DNA from: Rhyacophila brunnea
Taxonomy: Eukaryota > Arthropoda > Insecta > Trichoptera > Rhyacophilidae
Reading direction: 5' to 3'
Assembly (NCBI GenBank): GCA_022495005.1
Contig: JAGYXB010001997.1
Location: forward strand, 3,162,001 to 3,226,000
DNA: 64,000 nucleotides
In this document: piece after piece, positions 23,875 to 34,864 of the stretch
Position numbering within the stretch: position 1 is the stretch's first letter
Layout: each line of letters starts with the position of its first letter
Position numbers and translations under genes: made by a program
The notes under the pieces: model-generated
Databases searched by the model: none
What the model was told of the DNA's origin: nothing
Seen by the model: the letters and a program-made list of their open reading frames with translations, nothing else

Positions 23875-24252
23875 CGTCATCTCAATACTACAGCTAGATA
23901 ACTCTAATTATTTGTTCATTGTTGGGAAAATAAAATTTAAACTTAACTCGATTAACTTAAATCTAGGATTTTTGAAATAAAAATAGAAAATTTCGCTCAT
24001 CTAACTGGGAACAATTAAAACATGTTCAATTGTATGAAAAATATTGTAGATATATTATTTTTTTATTTAATGCATATTTGTGGTTTTATAGTTATCTAAT
24101 ATTTTCAAACACAAAATTAATACAGTTCCCATTAACTTCTGACTTAACTAGTTTTATCGTATTGTAGAGAAGGAAATTTTGAATAATATTATTCAGTAGC
24201 TAACTCATAAACAGTGAAAATCAAGTTATCTAGTTGTAGTATTGAGGTAACG
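23875..24252. mobile_element. MITE with ~30-bp terminal inverted repeats
   Basis: CGTCATCTCAATACTACAGC at the left pairs with GTTGTAGTATTGAGGTAACG at the right, and the match continues through CTAGATAACT. Further inverted pieces (CTGGGAACAATT and AGTTCCCATT) lie inside. It has no coding capacity. Superfamily is not determined because the target duplication is unclear. Confidence 0.55.
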
Positions 24253-25249
24253 TAGTGATTGCGAACGTTGGATATGATCTCTGGAATAGTCTTACATGTC
24301 GAGTCGAAATAAGGAGATGGAGTAACACGTAATAATGACGTAATATGTGTCCTTATTTAATAAAATAGTAAATAGGTGCTCAAATTTCACTTTAGTGGTA
24401 TAACACATTTAAAACACTACTTATATATTTACGACATAATAAGTTTTCATGTAAGAACTATGTAAACAATACAATTTTTTCCAACTTATGGTTTAGAGAA
24501 TAAAAGCTTTTAACACATCTTCTCTAAATATAAAGTTACATGTTTTAACCGAGAATATAGGTACTCGACCTCTCCTTAGTGGAGAATCTCTTGTGGTTTG
24601 GTTTTATCCGCATATTCCACAGAAAGATTCAACTCGACTCGATAATCTGAAACGTCACTCTAGAATCGTATCGACAGTTTTATTACATTTCAAATTTCTC
24701 AGATATGAGATTTGCTATACAAGATTAGTATTTCTATAGTAATACATACAACACATTGATTGCTTAGTATACAGTAATAATATATAGATGGCTGTATTAA
24801 TACAATATCGATATTGTTGATATAAGATTATATTATACTAAAATATTTAATTCAAATTTATTAATGAGTTAATTTTCTATTTTCCGTTGTAATTGAATAT
24901 AATTAAAGGATATTAACAGATCAAATAGGATTTTTAAGATGGTGGTTCTAACTAACGTATTAGCTATACAGTGAGGATTAGTCAAATTCTAATAAACAGG
25001 GCTATTGGAAAAACTGCGTAGTTAATATAATATATTATGTCCATATCAAAGAGTACAACTCAAATCAATGACAGAGGCTGGGAAATAGCTGTAAATTATT
25101 CAAAATTGGGTAAAGTAAATGTTTCAAGGGTAATGTAAACTATTTTTTTTAAAATCAAACTAAAATAATGTAAACCTGTTTATACTGGCCATGTGAAAGT
25201 GACAAAGATACTGCTGGCTTTTATAATAAACTACCTTTATATTATTATT
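24253..25249. other. Gene-free stretch
   Basis: No supported gene or repeat. Confidence 0.35.
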
Positions 25250-25556
25250 TTAAATACAAACGAAAGTTTTAGCTTACTGATTCCACTTTTATTAAATAAC
25301 TGGACCGATTTCGTCCATCTCAGTGGGACATTTTTAACTAATAGAATATACAATAAAACATACATATATAATAATAAAATATATAGGCTGCTTTAATGTA
25401 TTTGTGAATGTTTTATTTCTGTTTCAATTTGTTTATTATAAATCTCTGTTTTATTGTATATTCTCTTAGTTAAAAATGTCTCTCTGAGGCGGACGAAACC
25501 GGTTCAGTTTTTTAATAAAAGTGGAACCAGTACGATTAAATTTGCGTTTTTATTAC
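25250..25556. mobile_element. Palindromic MITE with ~105-bp arms
   Basis: The left arm contains TTCCACTTTTATTAAATAAC, GATTTCGTCCATCTCAG and AGAATATACAATAAAACA. The right arm contains the same blocks inverted at 25450-25540. Only a short unpaired centre separates the arms. The ORF at 25193-25396 reads through one arm and is not a gene. Confidence 0.65.
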
Positions 25557-25663
25557 AGTTATCGGAATAAAAGAACTCAAATTAATGAACTTTATAAATA
25601 AAAATTTCCTACCATTACAAAATTTAACACAGTATAATAGGAGTTACATGGTTACCGAAGATA

Positions 25664-25796
25664 GAGTCTGTATTCTATAAACTGGCATACAAGTCACACG
25701 GAAAGCATTGTGCCATCACTGTTGCAAGTTTTCAATGGGAGGGATGGATGCTGAAGCGGGGGGAAACCAGTATGCCAGCTTATAGAAGGCAGACTC
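25664..25796. mobile_element. 133-bp MITE, probably Tc1/mariner-like
   Basis: GAGTCTGTATTCTATAAACT with GGCATAC at the left is mirrored by GTATGCCAGCTTATAGAAGG and CAGACTC at the right. It is flanked by TA on both sides (25662-25663 and 25797-25798), consistent with a TA target, though two bases are weak evidence. Confidence 0.6.
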
Positions 25797-25798
25797 TA

Positions 25799-26372
25799 GT
25801 TATCAAGTTATTCTGACTTTATTTGTTTTCTTCTATCTTAAATAATATATTTAATTTAATTGAATCACTTCCCACCAGGAATCAGTTATTACAGTGTGTA
25901 TATAATTTCTTGTATATTTATTTTCCAATTTATTTGTGATCTTTTAATGGTCGTCCAAGAAGTTCAATCGGGACTTACATTGTAATATCACCATCGGTGA
26001 GAACATTCTAGCTGTTTGGTGTTAGGAAAGGCTTTGATTTGAATGTAGTGGATATAAACAAGCGTAAGGTAAGGTTAACTAATGGACGTTGAGTGAATGG
26101 ATCTCCCGGATTAAGCGAGCCCTAGGGTATCCATCTTTACCCCTTGAAATACGGCAACGCCTATATTCTGTACGTTAGATTATTCTAACCGGATTAAGTA
26201 ATTAAATGCCAAACTGTAACATTCAAGATTTTATGACTTCAATAAAGCACCTCGCTTTTTGTCATTATATATCTTTATAAACTATATATACGTTGCAAGG
26301 TCAATCTTAACTATGTCTTGATTTATGCGTAAATACAAATAAATTAAATTAACTAAATAACAAGAAAATAAA
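25799..26372. other. Gene-free stretch
   Basis: 26030-26170 is GC-richer, with a run of splice-donor-like GGTAAGG, but no frame or repeat family can be assigned. Confidence 0.35.
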
Positions 26373-26850
26373 TAATTACAAGATTAAAATAACTTTTTAT
26401 ATACTTACCACGTTTTTAATTCTGTTGAATCATATTAACTTGAAAATTCTATGTATTAATAAATACTTTTTTTGTACTTGATAGAAACACTGAATAAATA
26501 ATATAGAATACTGAAATGTCATTTTGATTTTTCATATTGATTTCCCTAGTAACGCACGTATAAATTAATAAGTTTGTTGCTAGAACCCCCCGAGGAACCA
26601 ATAATAGTGTTTTACTTTTGACGGATTTATTCCAAAATAACTTTCCATACAAAAAAGAATTAACTGAAAATGAATTCAATTCTGCTTAAATATGGCTAAA
26701 AGTAATAGCTAGTAGTAAAAGCTAATAGTCTGATGAAATGTCTAGCTAGTCGGAAAGTTAGTTAAAAATCGATTGCAAGATTTGTACAAACAAGAAAAAA
26801 TTTGTACTGGACAAACAAGAATACGAGCTAAAAAAAAACGTGGTAAAATA
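26373..26850 (+). repeat. V-family repeat, copy 3
   Basis: It runs from AATTACAAGATTAAAATAAC through GAAATGTCATTTTGATTTTTC, CGAGGAACCAATAATAG and AATGAATTCAATTCTGC to ACAAGAATACGAGCTA and ACGTGGTAAAA. It is slightly shorter than copy 4 at the right, having lost part of the TTGTACTGGACA duplication. A hAT-N1 copy follows about 40 bases later. Confidence 0.72.
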
Positions 26851-26893
26851 CCGACACATATTGCCAAAATATCATAATTATGATAAAAATAAA

Positions 26894-27389
26894 AGGTGGA
26901 AGGGAGGTATGCCGTTAAGATCCGACATAAATAGTGCACACTAAACTTTGTCAGTCATACGTATTTGGTTTCATTGAACTAAGACTATAAATTGTAGATA
27001 ATGTTGGTTAGTTTTTACAATTCAATCTATAAAAATCTTAAATTATCATTTTAGATATTTTATAAATAAACGATTTTTTAAATCTATTATTGTTTGGTTT
27101 AGGTAAAGGTAATACTATGAATTTAAAAAAACTAACCAACACCATCTGTTATAGGTATGTATTCTTAATTCAACGACAATAAATAAAAGTAAGACTGCAA
27201 AATTGTGCATTAATTTTATCGGATCGCCATAAAGCATACCTATACCATTGGGTTTCGATTTAAACAGGGCTTAATTTAATTTTTAAAATCAGCCAGCACC
27301 ACCAATGAAACCAAATAAGTTTGACTGAAAAGTTTACTGTGCACCATTTCTGTCGGATCTTAAAAGCCTACCTCCACCCTTCACCACTG
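26894..27389. mobile_element. hAT-N1 copy 5, left end eroded
   Basis: The right end TACCTCCACCCTTCACCACTG is clear. The left side starts within AGGTGGAAGGGAGGTATGCC and lacks the first CAGTGGCG bases. The usual CACTAAACTTTGTCAGTCAT block and the inverse half are present with internal deletions. No target duplication can be read. Confidence 0.7.
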
Positions 27390-29530
27390 GTATACCTAAA
27401 ATTTGTTTAATAACAATAGGGTTACAAATAAATTCACATAAAATGTTACCAAAATGAAAATAATTTTTCCATCTAGTAATACCGAGGTATAGATCGATTG
27501 AAGACGAGGTAATTTTAGCCATGCCTTAACAGGCATGGCTAAAAGACGGTTGGTCTCTTTTGAAAAATGAAAATAGTAGGTAACACAACGTGCTCAATAT
27601 TATCATTTTTTGAATGACTAGATTATCTAAACTAAAAACGTTGTATAACCTCATTAAGACGTATTGTCCGATAGTTATTAATTATTACATAATTAATACA
27701 TATTGTGTATACCAGTAAACTTACACAATATAATATATATCGGAGTTTTTAACCAAACAAGTTATATTTTTATTTCACAAACCCGCAATTTTCACGAACC
27801 AATAACGTAACTAAAATATAAAACATAGCGAATAATATATCGTTGAAAATAACTATTGGCAGGTAATCATTCTTTCACTATATAGATTACACCGAAATCT
27901 GAATCAGATAGATAGACCATTATTGTCTAGGTTTTGTAAGAAGGGGTTAAAGCAATATATAAAAATGTGTGGGTAGCCATAACATCGGGTACGCGTTGAA
28001 TTCGAAAAAGGATTATTATTTAATGTTTTTGATACGATAATTTTTAGACGAAGGGTTATACTTTTTCCAGTTCTCTTAAAATCTACATTCACATTAAGCA
28101 ACCACTTAAGAATGAGGAAGTAGACACAACGAGTTAGCTTATTACCCCGTTTACACGTGCATAGATTTACTGCTGACAGTAGGTACGTATTATTGCGGCA
28201 ATAACAAAAAAATGCAGATGTAAACACATATTATCGTGTAAATTGCAAGATTGCAAGCATGTATCAAAATAGTTCAGAAGGTCAATTATTGGGCCATGCA
28301 ATATCTCTGTGCTTACGCAGTAGAACGATAGTAGCGAACCTGCCGGTAAAAAAACTAACTGCAACGCGCATAGAATCATTTTGAGGTTAACCGATTTACA
28401 TTAGATACCATAAAATGACACATCGCGTCTCGCTTTCTCTTGAACAATGAGATTGGCGAGACAGTCAGCACTTTTGCGTGTAAATAAACAGTTATTATCA
28501 CGATAGTTTAAAATACACACTATTGGTGCAAGTAAATACATGCACATGTGCAGGCGCTATAATAGACCTTATTTTAACAAATATATAAAAAGTTTCCTTA
28601 TAAGCGGATTAAAAGCATATTTAGGATAAAAACATAATATATATTCTTTTGTCAATTTGATAATTTAAAAAAATGTAATACATTGTTATTATGTCATAAT
28701 TTTAATGACATAATATACTTATACACTATATGCTTACGTAAAATACTGTGCTAGGTATATACTAAAGCATAATATTGTTTTTAAATTAATACTGAATAGT
28801 CACAAGATTGACGATTGTAAAACAATCAATACAATCTTTTAGCTATCATGCATTACAATATATGTTTTAAAATTGTGTATTTTCAAATAATAATATAAAC
28901 TTTAAATAAAATATAACGTACCTATAAAACATATAATATGTTATAAAATAATTATGTTGAAATGATAACATAAATTTTTGTCCATATATAACGTTGTTCA
29001 ATGTATCATTTAGATATGTACATTAAATAAGAAAGCCTTTTGAGAACTCAATAGGGAAATAAAAAACTAGGAGAATTTTTGCTTGGAAAACTTTCTTTCG
29101 TCGTTGATTTGATTTAAACGAATGGTCGTCTTACATGAAGGCTTCGAAAAGCGCTTAGACTTTCCAGAGATTCACTCATTTATTTGTCTCCCAATTTATT
29201 TTATATAAAAGAAACGTTTTCGTCTGAAAGGTTTGCGAGGAAAGGAATTCTATTGCTGATTAAAGAATTACCAGATACATCTCTGACTTACATATGTTTT
29301 TAGAGAACTTAAATAAAATATAACACGCTATAAAAGTTAATGAAACACTGTCTTATTTATACAACAGATAGGCGATTATTATAGTACAATCAGATAAAGT
29401 TTACAGAAATTTTCAAATAAATTATATAATATAAGTTTGTTTAATATTCAATCATTTTATCCATTAATGATCAAATAGTTGCCATATTATCATAACATCA
29501 CTATGTTCAATAAATATAATATAATATATA
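27390..29530. other. Gene-free stretch
   Basis: The minus-strand ORF at 27904-28227 (107 codons) and its overlap at 28167-28379 have no recognisable motif. A short perfect hairpin of GCCATGCCTTAACAGGCATGGC lies at 27519-27540. Confidence 0.35.
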
Positions 29531-30266
29531 TAATGCCTAACCGATTTTTTTTTTAGAATATTGTACCGTTTAAAAAAAATCGGTTAGGTACATTTTCAAA
29601 CACGTGCGTTAACATGGTCTTACTCCCTACTTTATTTATCGTTTGTCAATTTATGGCTACGACCGTATGTTGTAGCTTAGCCACTGGGAAATGCCAATAG
29701 AAATGGTGTATTTAAAAAAAATACTACCTTATTCTTAGGTCAATAATTATTACAAAGCAAACATTATTCGTAGAATGTTTATCACATTTGAATAGTTAAA
29801 GACATGGATTATAATCAATATCTTTAAAAGTATCTTTAAATGTGTTAATCTTGCCCATTTTTTGAATAATAAAATGCCTAATTCTTGTCAAATTTGGAAT
29901 CACATGGATTATCAATATAATTTTTTATTGTAAATATTTCACTATAATAATGTCAACATAAATTTTACTAATGGTTTTATAAATGCTTTTAAAAATTAAT
30001 AAATATAAAAATCTTAACACCACTTCACATGGACGTACTGAAATATGACTATATTCTAAAACATTACAGCGTGAGGTTTAAAAGAATACTATTTTATGTA
30101 ATAAAAATACTTTATGCAGTCATCAAATATTTAAAATAAATATAATGGATAATAAGGCTTCAAAATTATGTAAATAGATTATCTACAACGTTTAAGAAAT
30201 GTCCAGGATCATGCTTTGAAAATAGCATAAAAGCTCCATTTTGACGTACGCTGAGCATGTCCTCCC
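29531..30266. mobile_element. TTAA-type MITE, copy 1 (left arm lost)
   Basis: From about 29579 it matches 42842-43547, including TTTGTCAATTTATGGCTACG, TATGTTGTAGCTTA and the right arm GACGTACGCTGAGCATGTCC TCCC, ending at TTAA (30267-30270). The ~235-bp left arm of copy 2 is absent, and a short palindrome (CCTAACCGATTTTTT and its inverse) stands at the break. Confidence 0.65.
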
Positions 30267-30352
30267 TTAAACATTAGTGAATGTAACCATGTAATGTAAA
30301 AACCATAAAAAAATCGAATGAGTTGTATATTTACCGTTCATAATATAGAAGG

Positions 30353-30547
30353 CGGCTCTCGTGGTGCAGTGGGTAAGGCGCTGGCCTTCCACCCGAGAGT
30401 TCTGGGTTCGATTCCCAGTCACGACAAAAATATTTATGTGTTTTTCTCAAAGCCTGGGTGTTTGTGATTGTTCAAAATTACTAACAAACCACCTTGTACG
30501 AAAAAGCAAGGTCATGGTTATTAATAATTCTAAAAAAAAAAAAAAAT
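30353..30547 (+). mobile_element. SINE-A copy 2 with 10-bp target duplication
   Basis: It has an A box (GTGGTGCAGTGGGTAAGGCG), a B box (GGGTTCGATTCCC), the body GCCTGGGTGTTTGTGATTG, the tail ACCACCTTGTACGAAAAAGC and poly-A. The flanks atatagaagg (30343-30352 and 30548-30557) are identical, so this is a complete retrotransposition event. It inserted at the edge of a Y-family terminus (30558-30625). Confidence 0.9.
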
Positions 30548-30557
30548 ATATAGAAGG

Positions 30558-30625
30558 TAGTATAAAACTTTTCAACAATTGAAATTTAAATTTATATTCC
30601 GTCGAGTATTCTCAGTCGATAGTAT
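30558..30625. repeat. Y-family terminus fragment
   Basis: AGTATAAAACTTTTCAACAA, then GAAATTTAAATTTATATTCC, then TCAGTCGATAGTA matches the outer end of the Y inverted repeat seen at 39060-39142 and 56370-56428. The opposite arm was not found nearby. Confidence 0.5.
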
Positions 30626-31570
30626 CAAAATAATATAATAAATTTACCATTATTTATTGGCTTAGTTTACACAATAGTAAATTACAAAATCAAAGTGTTC
30701 ACAAAATGATATAAAAAATAATAAAAGTCAGCGTTAACAATACTTAAATAAAAGACAGGGTAATAAAACGCTACGTTAAAAAAATATAAAACAATGTTCA
30801 CACGAACTCGCTCTCACGATGGAGAGGAATATTTAAATATCCAAAGCGATTTTGTTTAACACAGCTATATTTCTTCCAATTGGCATTACCAATGGCCGGT
30901 AATTTCTACTACTTGGGAGAATAAACAACGGATGCCCTCGATTTTTAAGATAGTTATCAGGAACACATACGTCAATAGTAGATACCAAGGATGGCAGAGT
31001 TTCCATATAATATACCACATTAAAGATGGAAAAATATGAAGCTAATATAAATGTCCTATATATTCACAGCTGACGGCTTCACATTGTGATTTATTCCTTG
31101 CGTACTTTAAATCAAGGTATTAAGCGAAGAAAAATATTTAATAACTCTCTCTCGTTCGATAACACATCTAGCTAACCAAATTACATTTCAACATGTAGGC
31201 AATATAAAATTCGTGTCGGTTATTCAAATAATATATTATTTAATAAATGTATACTCATGATAATAATAATATCACGTAATCGAATATCTTTCATAACATC
31301 ACTTCCCATTAACTTGTATAACCAAATGTTCTTCTTGTAAATAAACCAAAGTCAGTGAATTAACTCTGTGTTTATAATTAATCGTTACCTTCCCGAGAGA
31401 CAATAAAATAGGGGTTGCTGGACCCCAGAGATCTAGAGCATGCTCAATACATGGTAGGGTGAAGTCAACGTCGTAGATATATTCAAATAAATAATACCAC
31501 AGACTTTTTAATGCTGTTCACTAGAATAATATTTGGCGCATTGATTATTATATTATGTAGAGTACTAAAT
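30626..31570. other. Gene-free stretch
   Basis: The minus-strand ORF at 30833-31018 (61 codons) shows no identifiable domain. Nothing else is assignable. Confidence 0.35.
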
Positions 31571-31875
31571 GTTCTTTATTATTTTAATTAAAACCACAGT
31601 CAAAAGAAAACAAAATTGTATTATCAATATTATATATTTGTCAAGTCATTAAATACGCTCTGGTGATTTTTTTCTAGTTAAAAAAGTTCACAGAAAACCG
31701 TTTTAACTTTAGAGTTGTTATATATACTACATGTTTTTTATTATTTTAATTGAAAACACAGTCAAAAGAAAACATAATTTTATTGTCAATATTATATAAT
31801 TGTCAAGTCATAAAATATGGTCTGGAGATTTTTACTACTTGAAAGAGATCACAGAAAACGTTTTTACATTTACTA
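31571..31875. repeat. Two-unit tandem repeat, ~162-bp period
   Basis: Unit 1 (from GTTCTTTATTATTTTAATTA, 31571) and unit 2 (from GTTTTTTATTATTTTAATTG, about 31733) share CACAGTCAAAAGAAAACA, TTGTCAAGTCAT, GGTCTGG-type and CACAGAAAAC blocks in the same order. Moderate divergence suggests an old duplication. Confidence 0.7.
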
Positions 31876-32059
31876 ATGAATATAAATTTTGTTCTCATCA
31901 TATTTACTGACATAAGACGGTGATTATAAATAGCATGATTTTCAAGGAAACGTCATTTACTTTATACGAAAGGGGATTTGTACGTCTTATTAATAATTAT
32001 TAATAAAATATTTAATTTTGTGTACAGTATGTACCTATTTAATAAGTCATAAAATAATT

Positions 32060-32208
32060 TAATTAACTATTCTTTTTATTGAACACATATAATTTTGAAA
32101 ACACTTTTATTGGTTACATATTTTCTCAGAAATATTTTCAAAATTATGTATGTGCAATAAAAAGAATGTTATATTCATCGTGTGAAGTATTCGTTAAATA
32201 AAAAAAAT
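32060..32208. mobile_element. TR-family solo copy (no tRNA module), copy A
   Basis: TTCTTTTTATTGAACACATA with AATTTTGAAAACACTTTTAT is mirrored by AATATTTTCAAAATTATGTA with TGCAATAAAAAGAATGTTAT. The arms nearly meet, leaving no room for the tRNA-like module. It ends at ATTCGTTAAATAAAAAAAATAG, directly next to a Y-family piece. Confidence 0.65.
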
Positions 32209-32317
32209 AGTTTCTTTGTATAAAAATTGTAATGGATCAATTTTTGTATTATTCCATTTGAGTAAAATGACTCAGACGACTTTGACTCAAATAGAACAGT
32301 ACAAAACTTGAATCCAA
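32209..32317. mobile_element. Y-family short derivative, copy 2
   Basis: ATTCCATTTGAGTAAAATGA with CTCAGACGACTTTGACTC and CAAATAGAACAGTACAAAAC forms a short palindrome. The junction with the preceding solo TR element (ATAGTTTCTTTGTATAAAAA) recurs exactly at 38968-38995, so the TR-Y pair moved or was duplicated together. Confidence 0.6.
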
Positions 32318-32632
32318 AAGATTTGAGAATATAACATTCTTTTTATTGGACATACATAATTTTGAAAACACTACTGAGAAAATATATAACCAATAGAAAA
32401 AATCTTTTTTTTTTGGAAATTTGGAAAGCGCTTCAGAGATAATAATTATAAGAGCAATTAGTTAAAAGTTGTCGTAATTAGATATGATATATATAGGATA
32501 GTGGTCTATTTGCATGGGCGCCAAACCCAAGAGACGCAGGTTCGATTCCTGCTGGTTGTCGTATTAAAAAAAAATCTATTGGTTATATACTTTCTCAGAA
32601 GTGTTTTCAAAATTATGTATATATTCATAAAA
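32318..32632. mobile_element. TR-family element, copy 4, with tRNA-like module
   Basis: The left arm is GATTTGAGAATATAACATTC, then ACATACATAATTTTGAAAAC and AACCAATAGAAAAAATC. The right arm is ATCTATTGGTTATATACTTT, then GTTTTCAAAATTATGTATAT. The tRNA-like half (GACGCAGGTTCGATTCCTGC, 32533-32552) lies next to the right arm on the plus strand, and an A-box side (GATAGTGGTCTATTTGCATG) precedes it. A V-family copy starts immediately afterwards. Confidence 0.7.
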
Positions 32633-32643
32633 TAATAATTAAT

Positions 32644-33137
32644 AATTACAAGATAAACATAACTTTTTATATATCGTATTTTTAAATTTTCTGTTGAATC
32701 ATATAAACTTGACAATTCTACGTATTAATAAATACTTTTTTTTGAACTTGATATAAATACTGAATAAATATAGAATACTGAAATGTCATTTTGACATTTC
32801 ATATTGATTTCCATATTAATGCACGTATATACTAATAATTTAGTTGCTAGGACCCCCTTAGCAACCAATAATAATGTTTTACTTTTTATGAATTTTTTCC
32901 AAATAACTTTCCATACAAAACAGAATTAACTGAAAATTAATTCAATTCTGCTTAAAGATAGCTAAAAGTATTAAAAGAATGGATTGTCGTCGTGTTCTGA
33001 TATATTCTAAAAGTTTCAAATGTCTAACTAGTCGGGAAGTTAAAAATTTTAAATCGTCCAATACAAATTTTGGACAAACAAGAAAAAATTTGTACTGGAC
33101 TTACAAGAATACGAGCTAATAAAAACGTGGTAAAAAT
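32644..33137 (+). repeat. V-family repeat, copy 4 (best preserved)
   Basis: It includes AATTACAAGATAAACATAAC, the palindrome GAAATGTCATTTTGACATTTC split around TTT, the hairpin GTTGCTAGGACCCCCTTAGC plus AAC, and AATTCAATTCTGCTTAAAGA. It ends ACAAGAATACGAGCTAATAA with ACGTGGTAAAA. The two hairpins are conserved in other copies. Confidence 0.78.
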
Positions 33138-33629
33138 AAGATATTTTTCTAAATAATGTAGGTATGTTAATAATACGTAGTTTTCAAATAACTATAATTG
33201 AATATTGAAATGTAAAATCAAACATAGTTTTTCTAGTGATCTAAAGAAATCCGTAGAAATTATGTGCGACCTTTTTTCATGAACCTTGAGATACTTCACG
33301 TGGGTAAATAATATATGGTCATGCCATGTCTGAAAACGGGTATTATTATGATAAACCTAAAGAAAGAACACTAAATCATCTCAAAACCTACATAATAAAC
33401 AAAATCCTGAATCCTACCTTTATAACTCAAAAAAGAGCCAGGCTCAAGAAAACGACGTTATTTTTTGTTGGCCAACATAGAGATAGCTTTTTGTAAATAA
33501 TAATAAGATGATGTGATATTTCTTTTCTAACCCCATCAGCACAATTAATGCATAAGTAGGTATATAAAAAGTTTTATACTTTATGCATAATATATCAGAG
33601 TATGTACATATGTCAAAAAATACATTAGA
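33138..33629. other. Gene-free stretch, possibly LINE 5' sequence
   Basis: 33340-33480 could belong to the Jockey-like element that follows, but no frame is readable. Confidence 0.3.
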
Positions 33630-33635
33630 GCGTCA

Positions 33636-33868
33636 ATCTGAGGCGAAAGATCTTGGGATAATTTTTGTCTCTTCGTTCGCATATAATAGTGAGTAAGCTT
33701 CTAGGATTCATCATGCAACAAGCCAAACCATTCAAGAATCCAAATGTCATACGTACACTCTACGTCTTGTTAGTGCGTCGTATTCTTGAAAATAGGTCGA
33801 TTATCTGTTGTCCTTATGAGGTTTCCTACAAGCTTACTTTTGAGAGCGTCAAAAATATAAATAAATGA
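33636..33868 (+). pseudogene. Jockey-like RT segment, frameshifted
   Basis: The first frame reads KDLGIIF. After a frameshift the second reads SKLLGFIMQQAKPFKNPNVI, then RTLYVLLVRRILENRSIICC. The order DLG(V/I)xF, then a K.LGFI.R segment, then a LY.SLVRSILEY.S segment is the typical post-catalytic region of Jockey/R1-clade LINEs. The palm-domain YxDD motif lies upstream in intact elements and is absent here. It is a relic. Confidence 0.72.
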
Positions 33869-34189
33869 ATTTGATTAATTAAATAGAAATGTGAAAGCTA
33901 GTGAGGACTAGGATAGACTAAAACTTTGAAGCCACCATTGGTTTACGACCTTATGACAGTCCGGCCATAAAACCCAATAAATACAAAGCCCGCCTAAATT
34001 GTTCAAATATTAAAAATGTTTAATGTGAGTTTTGTATAGGTATGTGGCAATCTTTAATTCATCTAGTGATACAGGCGTTACTATTGAAAATAACACATTC
34101 TTTACTCCGTATTTCAATTTAACTCACTCTTCTCCACACTCGAGAATTAAAACATGTTACTCTTGGCAGGAATATAAAAATATCACACG

Positions 34190-34446
34190 AACTCAGTCAA
34201 ATACTGACAGCCCACGGAGCAGTGCGAGCCTATCTAAAAATATTTAAATTGAGGAATTATGACTGTTGTCCATGTGACGGCTTCACATCTCAAACCTGCC
34301 CTATACTAGAAAAGAAGCGATGGACTCTCAGAACTCGGCATTACCATGAAATCGACCTCCAAAAACCTTACGAAATACTAAACAACAAAACAACACAAGA
34401 ACACTACACAAAATATTTATTTCTGGCCATAAATGGCGGAACATAA
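34190..34446 (+). pseudogene. Jockey-like ORF2 C-terminal segment
   Basis: It reads ELSQILTAHGAVRAYLKIFK, then a Cys-rich YDCCPCDGFTSQTCP, and continues to a TAA at 34444-34446. Q.LTGHG....YL..F plus a CPC...-type knuckle is the standard C-terminus of Jockey/R1-like LINE proteins. The final 60 residues stay open, which suggests fairly recent loss of function. The start is broken. Confidence 0.72.
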
Positions 34447-34610
34447 TTAACTGCACACCTATGTAACTAACCTTCCCAACCACCTTGTACGAAAAAGCAA
34501 GGGCATGGTTATATATATAATAAAAATAAAACATGGTACAGCTCACACATAAGGTACACTTCCTATTGTTTTTTGTGATCTATGATTTTGAGAATCGCAG
34601 AATAATATAT

Positions 34611-34864
34611 CGTCACTGTTCTGGCAGAAGACACTAATTCGAAAAAATGGCATATTAAGTTAGTACCAACTCCCGTTACACCGTACACGTTCCTGTCTGG
34701 AAACCTTCTTAATATATAAGCAGTCTTTATTTTAAAGTCAGCCTTTCTACGATTACTTAATAAACTCACATGATAGACCATTAAAAAAACATTTTAACAA
34801 CTTCAAAGTCAAATTACTCAAAACTAGTATTATCCAGTTAGTGTGTTCTGCCAGAACAGAGACG
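34611..34864. mobile_element. 254-bp MITE, family M, copy 1
   Basis: The terminal repeats are CGTCACTGTTCTGGCAGAAG at the left and CTGCCAGAACAGAGACG at the right (~27-bp inverted match). It is flanked by ATAT on both sides. It is nearly the same length as copies at 50.4 and 54.3 kb and very similar along its whole length. It has no coding capacity. Confidence 0.8.

Larger units (their letters stand above)
33630..34532 (+). mobile_element. Jockey-like non-LTR retrotransposon, truncated and internally deleted
   Basis: It holds a late reverse-transcriptase segment (33630-33868), a C-terminal zinc-knuckle-like segment (about 34190-34446), then a 3' UTR with ACCACCTTGTACGAAAAAGC (34480-34499) and an AT-rich tail. 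The 3' UTR stem-loop CCTTG...CAAGG is shared with both SINE-A copies, so this LINE family is the probable provider of their reverse transcriptase. All segments are plus-strand and in the normal order, but roughly 250 bases between them are unrecognisable. Confidence 0.75.

Noticed and set aside
27904..28379. Minus-strand ORFs (107 and 70 codons)
   Set aside because: Overlapping different frames without motif; expected by chance in this length of sequence.
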